Shown: one piece after another, positions 1 to 5,652 of the stretch
How positions within the stretch are numbered: the first letter of the stretch is position 1
Layout: every line of letters starts with the position of its first letter
Source: Betaproteobacteria bacterium
GTDB taxonomy: Bacteria; Pseudomonadota; Gammaproteobacteria; Burkholderiales; Casimicrobiaceae
Assembly: GCA_003153335.1 (NCBI GenBank)
Contig: PLYG01000143.1
Coordinates: 9,968 to 15,619 of the forward strand
Length of the DNA: 5,652 nucleotides
Reading direction: 5' to 3'
The notes under the pieces: model-generated
The model's database searches: none
The model's input: only the letters and a program-made list of their open reading frames with translations
What the model was told of the DNA's origin: nothing
Made by a program: the position numbers and the translations under genes

Positions 1-57
1 CCTAAGTCCGACAGGCTCCTAGCCGGCCCGGTTACAAATCGGAAGAAACCACAAATC

Positions 58-2238
58 ATGTTCAAGAGCCTTGGCAATCTGATTCACCGCACACCATGGT
101 GGGGTCTGATCCTCGGCGGAGTGGTCATCCTGGCGGCGCTGGTCATGTTTGCCACGCCCATCCACTTGCTGCGCTTGTCGGACAGTGGCAAGACGCCGGG
201 GGAGAAGAGCGCGATCAAGCGCGAAATCAATCTCGCGTTCGGCGATCGGGCGCTGACCGTTGCCGAGTCGGTGGTGCGCACAATGAAAGCGCGCGCGAAG
301 GATCCGGATCGCATCCGCGAGCTTGATCACGCATTGGCCGAAATGGCCCGCGCCCGCGACAAGCTGTCAAGAGCCCAGGCCGGCATCAGCGACGTAGTCG
401 GCGAATCCGCCCGCAATGCCGCCGATGCAGCGCTGGAGTCCGCGACCGCCGCGGCCGAATCGGCGCAGGAGTCGGCGACCGAGGCCCGCGAAGCCATCGA
501 GGAAGCCAGACGCGATGCGATCCAGAAGTTGCAGGTCAAGGGTATCGACACGAGCTCGACGCTCAAATCGTTCGACGAGCTGCTTAAATCCGCGCAGGAC
601 AGCGAAAAGACCGCGCGTGAATCCCTGGCGGCGATCAAGGTACTGCAGTACAGTACACCGCCGTCTCCGGGCGCCACGGCATCGACGCCATCGAAGGTGC
701 CGCCCCCGGCGATTCCGCCAACGTCGCAGGCGCTCGCTGTTCCACCGGCTGCACCGGTCGCGCCCGCGCCACCCACACCATCTGGTGCGGCGGGCGCAGG
801 CGACATTTCCGCACCCGGCAGCTCCGTTCCTGCAGGAGCCGAAACCAACCCGCCCGCCAAGAAACCCGCCAAGAAACCCGCCAAATCGCGGATAGCCATC
901 CATTTCGACTCGGCTCTTCCCGCCGCCATCCTGCCACCGGAAGTTCGCAGCGATATCCGCGCCAAGGTGGCGGGCGATGTGTGGCGCATCGGTGTGGGGT
1001 CAGCGCTGATCCTGCTGTTCATCCCGCCGTTCATGATGCTGTTGATCGCGAAGTACTTCATCGGCCGCTCCCGCCGCGTGCTGGCATTTGCCGAGGAGAA
1101 AAAGCAGGAGGCCAAGGTCAGCGATGTCAGCCGGCAAATCACCGAGGCGCGCCTGCAGGCGTTGCAGGCGCAGGTCGAGCCGCATTTCCTGTACAACACG
1201 CTTGCCAACGTGCAGGCGCTGACTGAGTTCGATCCGCCTGCCGCCAATGCAATGATGGGGCACCTCATCGAGTATCTGCGCGCAGCGCTGCCCAAGATGC
1301 GCGAGAGCACTTCCACGGTCGGCCAGGAGGTCGAACTGGTGACGGCCTATCTCAACATCCTGAAAATGCGCATGGGGTCGCGGCTGGAGTTCGGCATCGA
1401 TGTGCCGGCGGACCTGCTGGCCAAGTCGTTCCCGCCGATGATGCTGCCCTCGCTGGTGGAGAATGCGATCAAGCATGGCCTTGAGCCGCTGCGCGAAGGC
1501 GGGCGCATCGATGTCGTCGCAACACGTGTCGTTGGCGCCGGTGGCGAGCGTGTCCGGCTGCAGGTCAAGGATACCGGCAAGGGGCTATCCAACACGCCGA
1601 TTCAGGGGAGCAGCGGAGTCGGGCTGGCGAATTTGCGCGAAAGGATGGCGGGGCTCTATGGCGACAACGCCAGATTTTCCATCGAGTCCAACGAGCCGCG
1701 GGGCGTTATCGCAACTATCGAAATACCGGTCGAGGTTCCGGCCGAAAAGTCAGCGGCCATGCCCGGCCCCACGGGCGCAGCCGCGTCCAGCAAGGCACCC
1801 GACGCTCCGCCAAGCCGATGGCGCCGCGCATGGCAGGCGACCAGCAAGACCCACAGCGTCTGGACATGGATCGTTTCCAGGCTATTTTTCGGGCTGATGT
1901 TCGCGCTGGCGCTGGTGTTCCTCCTGGCCCTTATCGGCTTGTACGCCGGCTGGCTGCCGGTGGATGTCGGAGAGTTGCGCCTCCATGGCATCGAACGCAT
2001 GGCGCTGGGGTCGGTCTTGCTCCTGGTCGGTTTTGTCGTTTCGGCGATCGCCGTTGCGGTCGTGGTCGCCGTGTTCTATGGACTGGGTTTCCTGTTTGCC
2101 GCGCTGCTGGTCTTTATCCCGGCCGTTATCCTGATCTCGCTTTTCCACGGGCTGGCGCCCTTCATCCTGATCGGGCTTGCCATCTACTGGTTCTGGTGGA
2201 AAAAGAAGAAGGATGCCAACAAGACCGACACCGTTTAG
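58..2238 (+). CDS. LytS/YehU-class membrane sensor histidine kinase with periplasmic coiled coil and extra C-terminal membrane module
   Basis: Inner-membrane sensor kinase expected to autophosphorylate on histidine and signal to the adjacent LytTR regulator. Order of parts in the 726 residues: TM1 about 14-34; periplasmic region about 35-310, with an Ala/Glu/Arg-rich predicted coiled coil (about 85-160), a Pro/Ala-rich linker (about 199-260) and a PAKK repeat (266-276); TM2 about 311-334, followed by basic GRSRR; a cytoplasmic helix; then the His_kinase (PF06580-type) box QAQVEPHFLYNTL with H376 as likely phosphoacceptor. The ATPase domain has an N box around E468-N469, a DTGKG motif at 505-509 and a GVGLANLRERM motif at 520-530. 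After a Pro/Ala linker (560-590) come about four TM helices (608-632, 648-672, 674-696, 699-714) and a KKKK tail. An even helix count and basic cytoplasmic ends agree with the positive-inside rule. The ATG at 58 puts TM1 right at the N terminus; a GGAAG stretch lies 12 nt upstream, rather far. The kinase class is secure; the stimulus is unknown. Confidence 0.93.
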   Translation: MFKSLGNLIHRTPWWGLILGGVVILAALVMFATPIHLLRLSDSGKTPGEKSAIKREINLAFGDRALTVAESVVRTMKARAKDPDRIRELDHALAEMARARDKLSRAQAGISDVVGESARNAADAALESATAAAESAQESATEAREAIEEARRDAIQKLQVKGIDTSSTLKSFDELLKSAQDSEKTARESLAAIKVLQYSTPPSPGATASTPSKVPPPAIPPTSQALAVPPAAPVAPAPPTPSGAAGAGDISAPGSSVPAGAETNPPAKKPAKKPAKSRIAIHFDSALPAAILPPEVRSDIRAKVAGDVWRIGVGSALILLFIPPFMMLLIAKYFIGRSRRVLAFAEEKKQEAKVSDVSRQITEARLQALQAQVEPHFLYNTLANVQALTEFDPPAANAMMGHLIEYLRAALPKMRESTSTVGQEVELVTAYLNILKMRMGSRLEFGIDVPADLLAKSFPPMMLPSLVENAIKHGLEPLREGGRIDVVATRVVGAGGERVRLQVKDTGKGLSNTPIQGSSGVGLANLRERMAGLYGDNARFSIESNEPRGVIATIEIPVEVPAEKSAAMPGPTGAAASSKAPDAPPSRWRRAWQATSKTHSVWTWIVSRLFFGLMFALALVFLLALIGLYAGWLPVDVGELRLHGIERMALGSVLLLVGFVVSAIAVAVVVAVFYGLGFLFAALLVFIPAVILISLFHGLAPFILIGLAIYWFWWKKKKDANKTDTV
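853..885 (+). repeat. 12-nt tandem repeat encoding PAKK units in the kinase linker
   Basis: The unit CCCGCCAAGAAA occurs at 853-864 and 865-876, followed by a 9-nt partial copy to 885. It encodes PAKK-PAKK-PAK at the end of the Pro/Ala-rich periplasmic linker, just before TM2. The copies are identical at the nucleotide level, which suggests recent duplication or slippage, and the copy number could vary between strains. Confidence 0.8.
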
Positions 2239-2241
2239 CGG

Positions 2242-2268
2242 CCGCGCGTTTTCTGCGAGAATGCGCGG
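2242..2268 (+). promoter_or_regulatory. Strong RNA hairpin between kinase and regulator genes
   Basis: Starting 4 nt after the kinase stop codon, CCGCGCGTTTTC (2242-2253) can pair with GAGAATGCGCGG (2257-2268) around a 3-nt TGC loop. The stem has 12 pairs, two of them G-U, with a GC-rich base. No T-run follows on either strand, so it does not look like a standard intrinsic terminator. It could protect the kinase message from 3' decay, mark a processing site or set the kinase-to-regulator expression ratio. The structure is read directly; the role is inference. Confidence 0.55.
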
Positions 2269-2329
2269 AAGAATTTCCATATCCCTGGATGCCTGCCGCC
2301 GCGCGGCTAGTTGAATTGACCGGTCACCA

Positions 2330-3103
2330 ATGCCTATCACTGCCATCATCGCCGAGGACGAGCCCATCCTGCGCGCGCAGCTCAAGGCCAAGCTGGGCAA
2401 GCTCTGGCCCGAACTAGAGATCGTCGCCGATGTCGGGGATGGGGAGCTGGCGCTCGAAGCGATAGCCGAGCACCGGCCGCAGCTGGCGTTTCTCGATATC
2501 CAGATGCCCGAGATGACCGGCGTCGAAGTCGCAAGAAGTCTCGCCGCCAATCGTGAACTGAAATGCCACATTGTCTTCGTGACGGCGTTCGATCAGTACG
2601 CGGTCGAAGCATTCGAGGCCAATGCGGTGGACTATGTGCTCAAGCCGTACAGCGATGCGCGGCTGCAGGCGGCCGTCGATCGGCTAAAAGAGCGTTTGGC
2701 GAGCGTTCCGGCGCCGGCGCCCCAGGACTTGAGAGCACTGGTGGCCAGCATTGCCGCCAGGCTCAATCCGCAAGGCGAAAAACTGAAGTGGATCAAGGCC
2801 AGCGTGGGCGCCACACTGCGTCTGATTCCGATCGAAGACGTGCTGTTCTTTCAGTCCGGTGAAAAGTACACGATGGTGGCAACGAAGGAATTCGACGCGC
2901 TGATCAGGATCCCGATCAAGGACATTCTCGACGGCGTCGACAGCGACAAATACTGGCAGATTCATCGCTCGACGATTGTCAACGCCAGCGCGATTGAATC
3001 GGTATCCCGGGATTTTCGCGGCCAGGCCACCGTCAAGGTGAAAGGCCGCAAGGAGAATCTGGCGGTGAGCCGGCCGTTTTCGCACTTGTTCAAGCAGATG
3101 TGA
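2330..3103 (+). CDS. LytTR-family response regulator (REC + LytTR DNA-binding domain)
   Basis: Cytoplasmic transcription regulator, the probable partner of the upstream kinase. The REC domain spans about 1-120, with acidic residues E9/D10, phosphoacceptor D56 in LAFLDIQMP, T85 in IVFVTAFD and K105 in VLKPY, so every key receiver residue is present. A short Pro/Ala linker (about 125-132) leads to a LytTR DNA-binding domain (about 150-255) with the family signatures EDVLFFQSGEKYT and WQIHRSTIVN (209-218). Length (257 aa) is typical of AlgR/LytR/YehT-type proteins. The ATG at 2330 is the only usable start, because an in-frame TGA lies at 2312-2314 with no other start codon between. No good Shine-Dalgarno sequence precedes it, so expression may depend on the kinase message. 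AlgR and YehT are the nearest familiar relatives by architecture, but orthology to either is not claimed. Confidence 0.95.
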   Translation: MPITAIIAEDEPILRAQLKAKLGKLWPELEIVADVGDGELALEAIAEHRPQLAFLDIQMPEMTGVEVARSLAANRELKCHIVFVTAFDQYAVEAFEANAVDYVLKPYSDARLQAAVDRLKERLASVPAPAPQDLRALVASIAARLNPQGEKLKWIKASVGATLRLIPIEDVLFFQSGEKYTMVATKEFDALIRIPIKDILDGVDSDKYWQIHRSTIVNASAIESVSRDFRGQATVKVKGRKENLAVSRPFSHLFKQM

Positions 3104-3146
3104 ACAGGCGATGGCCCGAGCCGTCAGTCAACAGCGAACCGGCGCC

Positions 3147-3174
3147 GCCGAATCGGCGCGCGTTCCGATTCGGC
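3147..3174 (+). terminator. Perfect inverted repeat downstream of the response regulator, probable terminator
   Basis: GCCGAATCGG (3147-3156) and CCGATTCGGC (3165-3174) form a perfect 10-bp stem with an 8-nt loop, 43 nt after the regulator stop. Only TCTGT follows on the + strand, a poor U-tract, so termination may be inefficient or Rho-assisted. The position between two convergent genes supports a transcription-ending role. Confidence 0.55.
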
Positions 3175-3189
3175 TCTGTCGGCTACCTG

Positions 3190-3210
3190 CCCGGCAAAGC
3201 AACAGCCGGG
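3190..3210 (-). terminator. Possible terminator hairpin of the cupin/DUF4870 unit
   Basis: CCCGGC (3190-3195) and GCCGGG (3205-3210) form a 6-bp stem with a 9-nt loop, beginning 6 nt beyond the stop codon of the minus-strand membrane protein gene. No T-run follows on the minus strand, so its efficiency as a terminator is doubtful. Confidence 0.35.
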
Positions 3211-3216
3211 ACCAAC

Positions 3217-3600
3217 TCAGCTCACCGGCTTGGCGTCGTTGAGCTTGATCCAGCCCTTGATCACGCGATACAGCGCCCACAGCCACGCGACTGCCCAGAG
3301 TGGCCAGGCGATCACGATGCCGATGATGGTAACGAACAGAATGGATCCGACCACGCACCACAAGACGCTCCACCAGAAGGTGCGGATTTGCCACGAAAAG
3401 TGCGACTCCATCCACGTGTCTTTGGCCTCGTCGCGCTTGATGTACGCGATGATCACGCCGACCAGCCAGGTCACGCCAATGAAAAAGCCGATGGCGTAGC
3501 AGGCATAAATCGCATGGCCGACGTTGATCAGCCCCGATGGCGGTCCGACTTCTCCGCTGGGCGTCACGTCGATTGCCGCCGATTGATTGCTGTCACTCAT
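3217..3600 (-). CDS. Small DUF4870/Tic20-like integral membrane protein
   Basis: A 127-residue membrane protein of unknown function. A short polar, probably cytoplasmic N terminus (1-23) is followed by hydrophobic helices at about 26-54, 74-93 and 94-115. Between the first two lies the conserved-looking RDEAKDTWMESHFSWQIRTFWW stretch, of which ESHFSWQIRTFWW resembles the core of DUF4870-type proteins common in proteobacteria. The start at 3600 is chosen over the in-frame ATG at 3627 because GGGAG lies 5 nt upstream and the longer version would intrude further into the cupin gene. It overlaps the end of the cupin gene by 8 nt (ATGAGTGA), so translation is probably coupled. No catalytic motif is visible. 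The family assignment comes from recognised sequence character, not a search. Confidence 0.85.
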   Translation of the reverse strand: MSDSNQSAAIDVTPSGEVGPPSGLINVGHAIYACYAIGFFIGVTWLVGVIIAYIKRDEAKDTWMESHFSWQIRTFWWSVLWCVVGSILFVTIIGIVIAWPLWAVAWLWALYRVIKGWIKLNDAKPVS

Positions 3601-4069
3601 AAAGTCTCCCGTCCTTGTGCGCGGCAATCGTGCCGCCTTCGGTTTCCACCCACATCAAATCGTCATCCGGATAAAAAGCGTTGTCGCCCTCGATCCGGTT
3701 GCCGATTTCCAGATACTGCGCCGCTGTTGCCGAACGGTTGACAAAGTGATGCGCACTGCGCTTGCCCGCAGGATAGCCTGCGCACATCCCGGCCCGCAAG
3801 ATCTGTTCGCCCTCATCGGAAATCAACACCACCTCTCCCGAGAGGACGTAGACAAACTCGTCTTCGAGGGTGTGCCAGTGCCGTAGCGCCGATTGTTCAC
3901 CCGGCCCCAACGTGACCAGGTTGACGCCAAACCTGGTCAGGCCGCAGGCATTTCCCAGCCGCTTCTTGGCGCGCTCGCCCATGCGCGAACGAAAGGGCTC
4001 AGGATAGCCTGAACCCCTGGCTTCAACCAGGGTCGCCGGATCGAGCGCCGGCAGGATCAGTGGCTTCAT
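3593..4069 (-). CDS. Single-domain cupin protein (COG3837-like)
   Basis: A 158-residue predicted soluble protein with one cupin beta-barrel. Cupin motif 1 is visible as G57, H64-W-H66, E71 and G78 in RHWHTLEDEFVYVLSGE. Motif 2 is visible as G94, P100, G102, H107 and N111 in the AGMCAGYPAGKRSAHHFVN region. H64, H66, E71 and H107 are the expected metal ligands, so metal binding is likely, while substrate and reaction are unknown. The WHTLEDEFVYVLSGEV and CAGYPAG blocks resemble the uncharacterised COG3837 group. The start at 4069 has GGAG 5 nt upstream; the upstream in-frame extension to 4372 overlaps the glycosyltransferase gene, lacks cupin character and is rejected. The gene lies 137 nt after the GT4 gene and overlaps the DUF4870-like gene by 8 nt. 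It also carries a perfect 10-bp inverted repeat at 3913-3939. Confidence 0.92.
   Translation of the reverse strand: MKPLILPALDPATLVEARGSGYPEPFRSRMGERAKKRLGNACGLTRFGVNLVTLGPGEQSALRHWHTLEDEFVYVLSGEVVLISDEGEQILRAGMCAGYPAGKRSAHHFVNRSATAAQYLEIGNRIEGDNAFYPDDDLMWVETEGGTIAAHKDGRLYE
3913..3939. repeat. Perfect inverted repeat inside the cupin gene
   Basis: TGACCAGGTT (3913-3922) and AACCTGGTCA (3930-3939) are exact reverse complements separated by 7 nt. On the coding strand this covers codons for LTRFGVNLVT, just before the cupin metal-binding motif. It could fold as an mRNA hairpin or look like a dimeric-regulator operator, but chance within a GC-rich gene is also possible. Confidence 0.6.
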
Positions 4070-4206
4070 CGCCGCTCCATCGATGGTCCAACACCGCGGT
4101 ATTATGCCTGTCCCCGGAACTGCTGGGGAGCCCGCTCGGGCAACGAGGCAGCCTGCCCGCGGCGGGTGTATCGCTTCTTTCACGTCCGGATAATTCGCAG
4201 CGCAAC
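4070..4206 (-). promoter_or_regulatory. Intergenic region with weak -10-like box upstream of the cupin gene
   Basis: This 137-nt gap separates the GT4 stop from the cupin start. On the minus strand CATAAT (4106-4101), a 5/6 match to the sigma70 -10 box, lies 31 nt before the cupin ATG, but the best -35 at 17-nt spacing is a poor TCCCCA. Just upstream are two small adjacent inverted repeats: GCCCG/CGGGC at 4130-4141 and TCCCC/GGGGA at 4111-4129. The cupin ribosome binding site GGAG is at 4078-4075. A separate promoter for the cupin/DUF4870 pair is plausible but weakly supported. Confidence 0.3.
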
Positions 4207-5307
4207 CTAGGCACGCGTGGCGGCCTCGGCGTGCCCCAGTGCCCGGAGCAGGCGCCCGGCGACGGCGGCTGGAGAATGGGCGCTGCGGCAGGCCGCCTGC
4301 TGGGCTGCCAGCGCATCCTGCACGATGGCTGATTGCGTCGCCGCCCAGTTGCGCGCCATGAATTCCGCCCACGCTTCCGGCGACGGTGCATCCCCGTTCG
4401 GCGCCTCCCAGAAGCTCGCATCAGCGAAGATCTCGGGCAACGCGCCGAGCCGCGTCAGCCAGAGCGGATTTCCCGCCACCCGCGCTTCCAGCGCGGCGAT
4501 GCAGAATGTCTCGGGAAAGGTCGACGGGTATGAAAACACGTTGGCGCGTTGCAGTTCCCGGTACAGTGCAAGCTTGCCCAGGGGCTTGCTCAAGGTGACG
4601 CCGGGCGTGCCGGCGAGCCTCCGGAACAGGCTTGCGTACGGCGCGTTGTCGGCCAGGCCGTAGAGTTCCATCCCGCTCAACACGACGAGGCTGGCCCCGG
4701 GATGGTCCTTCCGAAACAGGGGAAACGCATCCGCGAGCACGGCCAGGCCGCGGAACGGTGTCGACGAATAGATGATGCGCGGAGTGTCGAAAACCTTCTC
4801 CCGCGCGTCGACTTCGCGGAGCGCGCGATCGCAATAGGGGTTGCCGATCACCGCTGCCTTTTCCGCCCCGATGCCGAAACGGCCGAGGTACCGGTCGCGC
4901 TGCCAGCGGCTCACAAAGAGAAATCGCGAAAAACTCGCCGCATTGCCGGGCTGATCGAGAAACCGCACCGCCTCCTGGTCGATGTCGTGATGCGCCCAGA
5001 GCACGACTTCGGAGCCGGCTGACCGGGCAGGAAGCTGGCGCAGACCCATCCCGGTCACCCAGCTTACAAAAACTATCCAGCGGGCGCCGGCCAATTCGGC
5101 GAGCGTGATCTGGGTGTTCGGCCGAATGCGCAAACGGCCGTAGTCCCGGGGAGCGGAGACGCCATTGAACAGCGTGACTTTCGCCTGCCCGGCCAGGCTG
5201 ATGCACGTGTCCATCACCGCGCTCTGGGTGCCGCCCAACGGCTGCGACAAGTAGCTGTCCGCGTCAAAGTCCAGCGGCAACAGATCGATCACGATCAGTT
5301 CAGACAT
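4207..5307 (-). CDS. GT4-type (GT-B fold) glycosyltransferase
   Basis: A 366-residue cytoplasmic or peripheral enzyme predicted to transfer a sugar from a nucleotide-sugar donor. The N-terminal acceptor half has the PLGGTQSAV glycine loop (23-31) and WAHHDID (104-110). The FVSRWQRDRY and IGNPY segments (131-157) are typical of the centre of GT4 proteins, and the C-terminal donor half begins with IIYSSTPFRGLAVLADAF (178-195). The EX7E motif is visible as E266 and E274 in PSTFPETFCIAALEARVAG, and the length is normal for the family. The ATG at 5307 is the first start after an in-frame TAA at 5334-5332; the Shine-Dalgarno is weak (GCGGGAA or GGAAGG). It follows the GT2-like gene by 24 nt and was probably cotranscribed with it. 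The sugar and acceptor cannot be told; a role in surface polysaccharide or protein glycosylation is inferred from the paired glycosyltransferases. Confidence 0.9.
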   Translation of the reverse strand: MSELIVIDLLPLDFDADSYLSQPLGGTQSAVMDTCISLAGQAKVTLFNGVSAPRDYGRLRIRPNTQITLAELAGARWIVFVSWVTGMGLRQLPARSAGSEVVLWAHHDIDQEAVRFLDQPGNAASFSRFLFVSRWQRDRYLGRFGIGAEKAAVIGNPYCDRALREVDAREKVFDTPRIIYSSTPFRGLAVLADAFPLFRKDHPGASLVVLSGMELYGLADNAPYASLFRRLAGTPGVTLSKPLGKLALYRELQRANVFSYPSTFPETFCIAALEARVAGNPLWLTRLGALPEIFADASFWEAPNGDAPSPEAWAEFMARNWAATQSAIVQDALAAQQAACRSAHSPAAVAGRLLRALGHAEAATRA

Positions 5308-5331
5308 CGCGGTTCCCGCTGCAGCCTTCCG

Positions 5332-5649
5332 TTACTGCCATCGCCACAGTCCGTCCGGTTGATCGCCGGCGGGCGCGGCGGCTTCCTGGCCGGCAACGCC
5401 CGGCTCCTGGCGCATGCACACCACGGCATCGAAAAACACGGTTGTCCATCCGGCGGCCGTGTAGCGCAGCGCGAATTCCTGCTCGAACCGCGCGTGCTCT
5501 TCGTCGAAGCGGCCCATGCCGCGGATCGCGGCCGTTCGCATCAGCGACGGCAGGATGCCAAAGTGCGGCCGTGCCGTATTCGCCGGCGTTCCGGCGGGGG
5601 AACTGGCGCCCGGCGCGTCGGGCACATGCTGATGCTTCACATAGCGCAT
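5332..5649 (-). CDS. C-terminal part of a GT2-like (GT-A fold) glycosyltransferase, partial or broken
   Basis: The 105 visible residues include HFGILPSLMRTAAIRGMGRFDE (29-50) and FEQEFALRYTAAGWTTVFFD (55-74). These resemble the end of the catalytic domain of GT2-type glycosyltransferases, where a PSLxRT...G.FDE...FE..FA.RY..GW.T.FFD pattern is common. The N-terminal nucleotide-binding half and DXD motif are not present. Reading upstream on the minus strand, an in-frame TGA (5652-5650) sits directly before the ATG at 5649, so this frame does not simply continue off the window. The gene may be split by a frameshift or nonsense change, the assembly may be wrong, or this may be a true short protein. 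The last 25 residues are Ala/Gly/Pro-rich and unlike the rest. Family placement is by pattern recognition. Confidence 0.6.
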   Translation of the reverse strand: MRYVKHQHVPDAPGASSPAGTPANTARPHFGILPSLMRTAAIRGMGRFDEEHARFEQEFALRYTAAGWTTVFFDAVVCMRQEPGVAGQEAAAPAGDQPDGLWRWQ

Positions 5650-5652
5650 TCA

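Noticed and set aside
8..38. Possible promoter upstream of the kinase (CCGACA at 8-13, TACAAA at 33-38)
   Set aside because: Both boxes are 4/6 matches with 19-nt spacing, and only 57 nt of upstream sequence is available, so it is not distinguishable from chance.
416..895. Arg/Pro-rich plus-strand frame (159 aa) within the kinase gene
   Set aside because: It is a frame-shifted reading of the Ala/Pro-rich kinase linker, with the composition expected of a shadow frame.
327..1316. Long antisense open frame (329 aa) opposite the kinase gene
   Set aside because: It is opposite the well-supported kinase gene. The translation is low-complexity Ala/Ser/Gly-rich with no recognisable domain, as expected for the antisense of GC-rich DNA.
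3100..3741. Plus-strand open frame (213 aa) after the regulator
   Set aside because: It lies opposite the DUF4870-like and cupin genes, has no recognisable domain and crosses the hairpin region; both opposing minus-strand genes have better protein evidence.
3769..4011. Direct repeat CAGGATAGCCTG occurring twice in the cupin gene
   Set aside because: Each copy encodes part of a Gly-Tyr-Pro stretch in the same protein; there is no mobile-element or array context, so it is probably coincidental codon reuse.
4070..4372. N-terminal extension of the cupin frame
   Set aside because: It is Arg/Gly/Pro-rich, overlaps the glycosyltransferase gene and lacks cupin features; the start at 4069 has a good ribosome binding site.

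Overview
The window is high-GC, dense bacterial DNA. The LytS/LytTR signalling pair, the DUF4870-like membrane protein with its ESHFSWQIRTFWW core and the COG3837-like cupin together suggest a Pseudomonadota bacterium. A beta- or gammaproteobacterium is most likely, but the sequence alone does not fix the genus. No rRNA, tRNA, CRISPR array, insertion sequence or phage gene is visible.

Layout. The left half (58-3103, + strand) is a two-component system. A 726-residue LytS/YehU-class sensor histidine kinase is followed, after a 91-nt gap holding a strong hairpin, by a 257-residue REC-LytTR response regulator. The right half is entirely on the minus strand. From the window's right edge leftward it contains the C-terminal part of a GT2-like glycosyltransferase, a complete GT4-type glycosyltransferase, a small cupin protein and a four-residue-scale overlapping small membrane protein of DUF4870 type. 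The two halves converge on a 113-bp intergenic region (3104-3216) with two hairpins. No stretch longer than 300 bases lacks a gene.

How the genes work together. The kinase probably autophosphorylates at H376 and passes phosphate to D56 of the regulator, whose LytTR domain would then bind promoter DNA. The target genes cannot be told from this window. The glycosyltransferases look like the end of a surface-polysaccharide or protein-glycosylation cluster. The cupin and DUF4870 genes overlap by 8 nt and are probably translationally coupled. They may have their own weak promoter, and nothing visible links them functionally to the glycosyltransferases.

The most unusual feature is the kinase architecture. 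A membrane-anchored, Ala-rich coiled-coil periplasmic domain and a Pro/Ala/Lys linker precede the usual LytS catalytic core, and the protein then ends in an extra module of about four transmembrane helices after the ATPase domain. I see no clear new defence or mobile system here.
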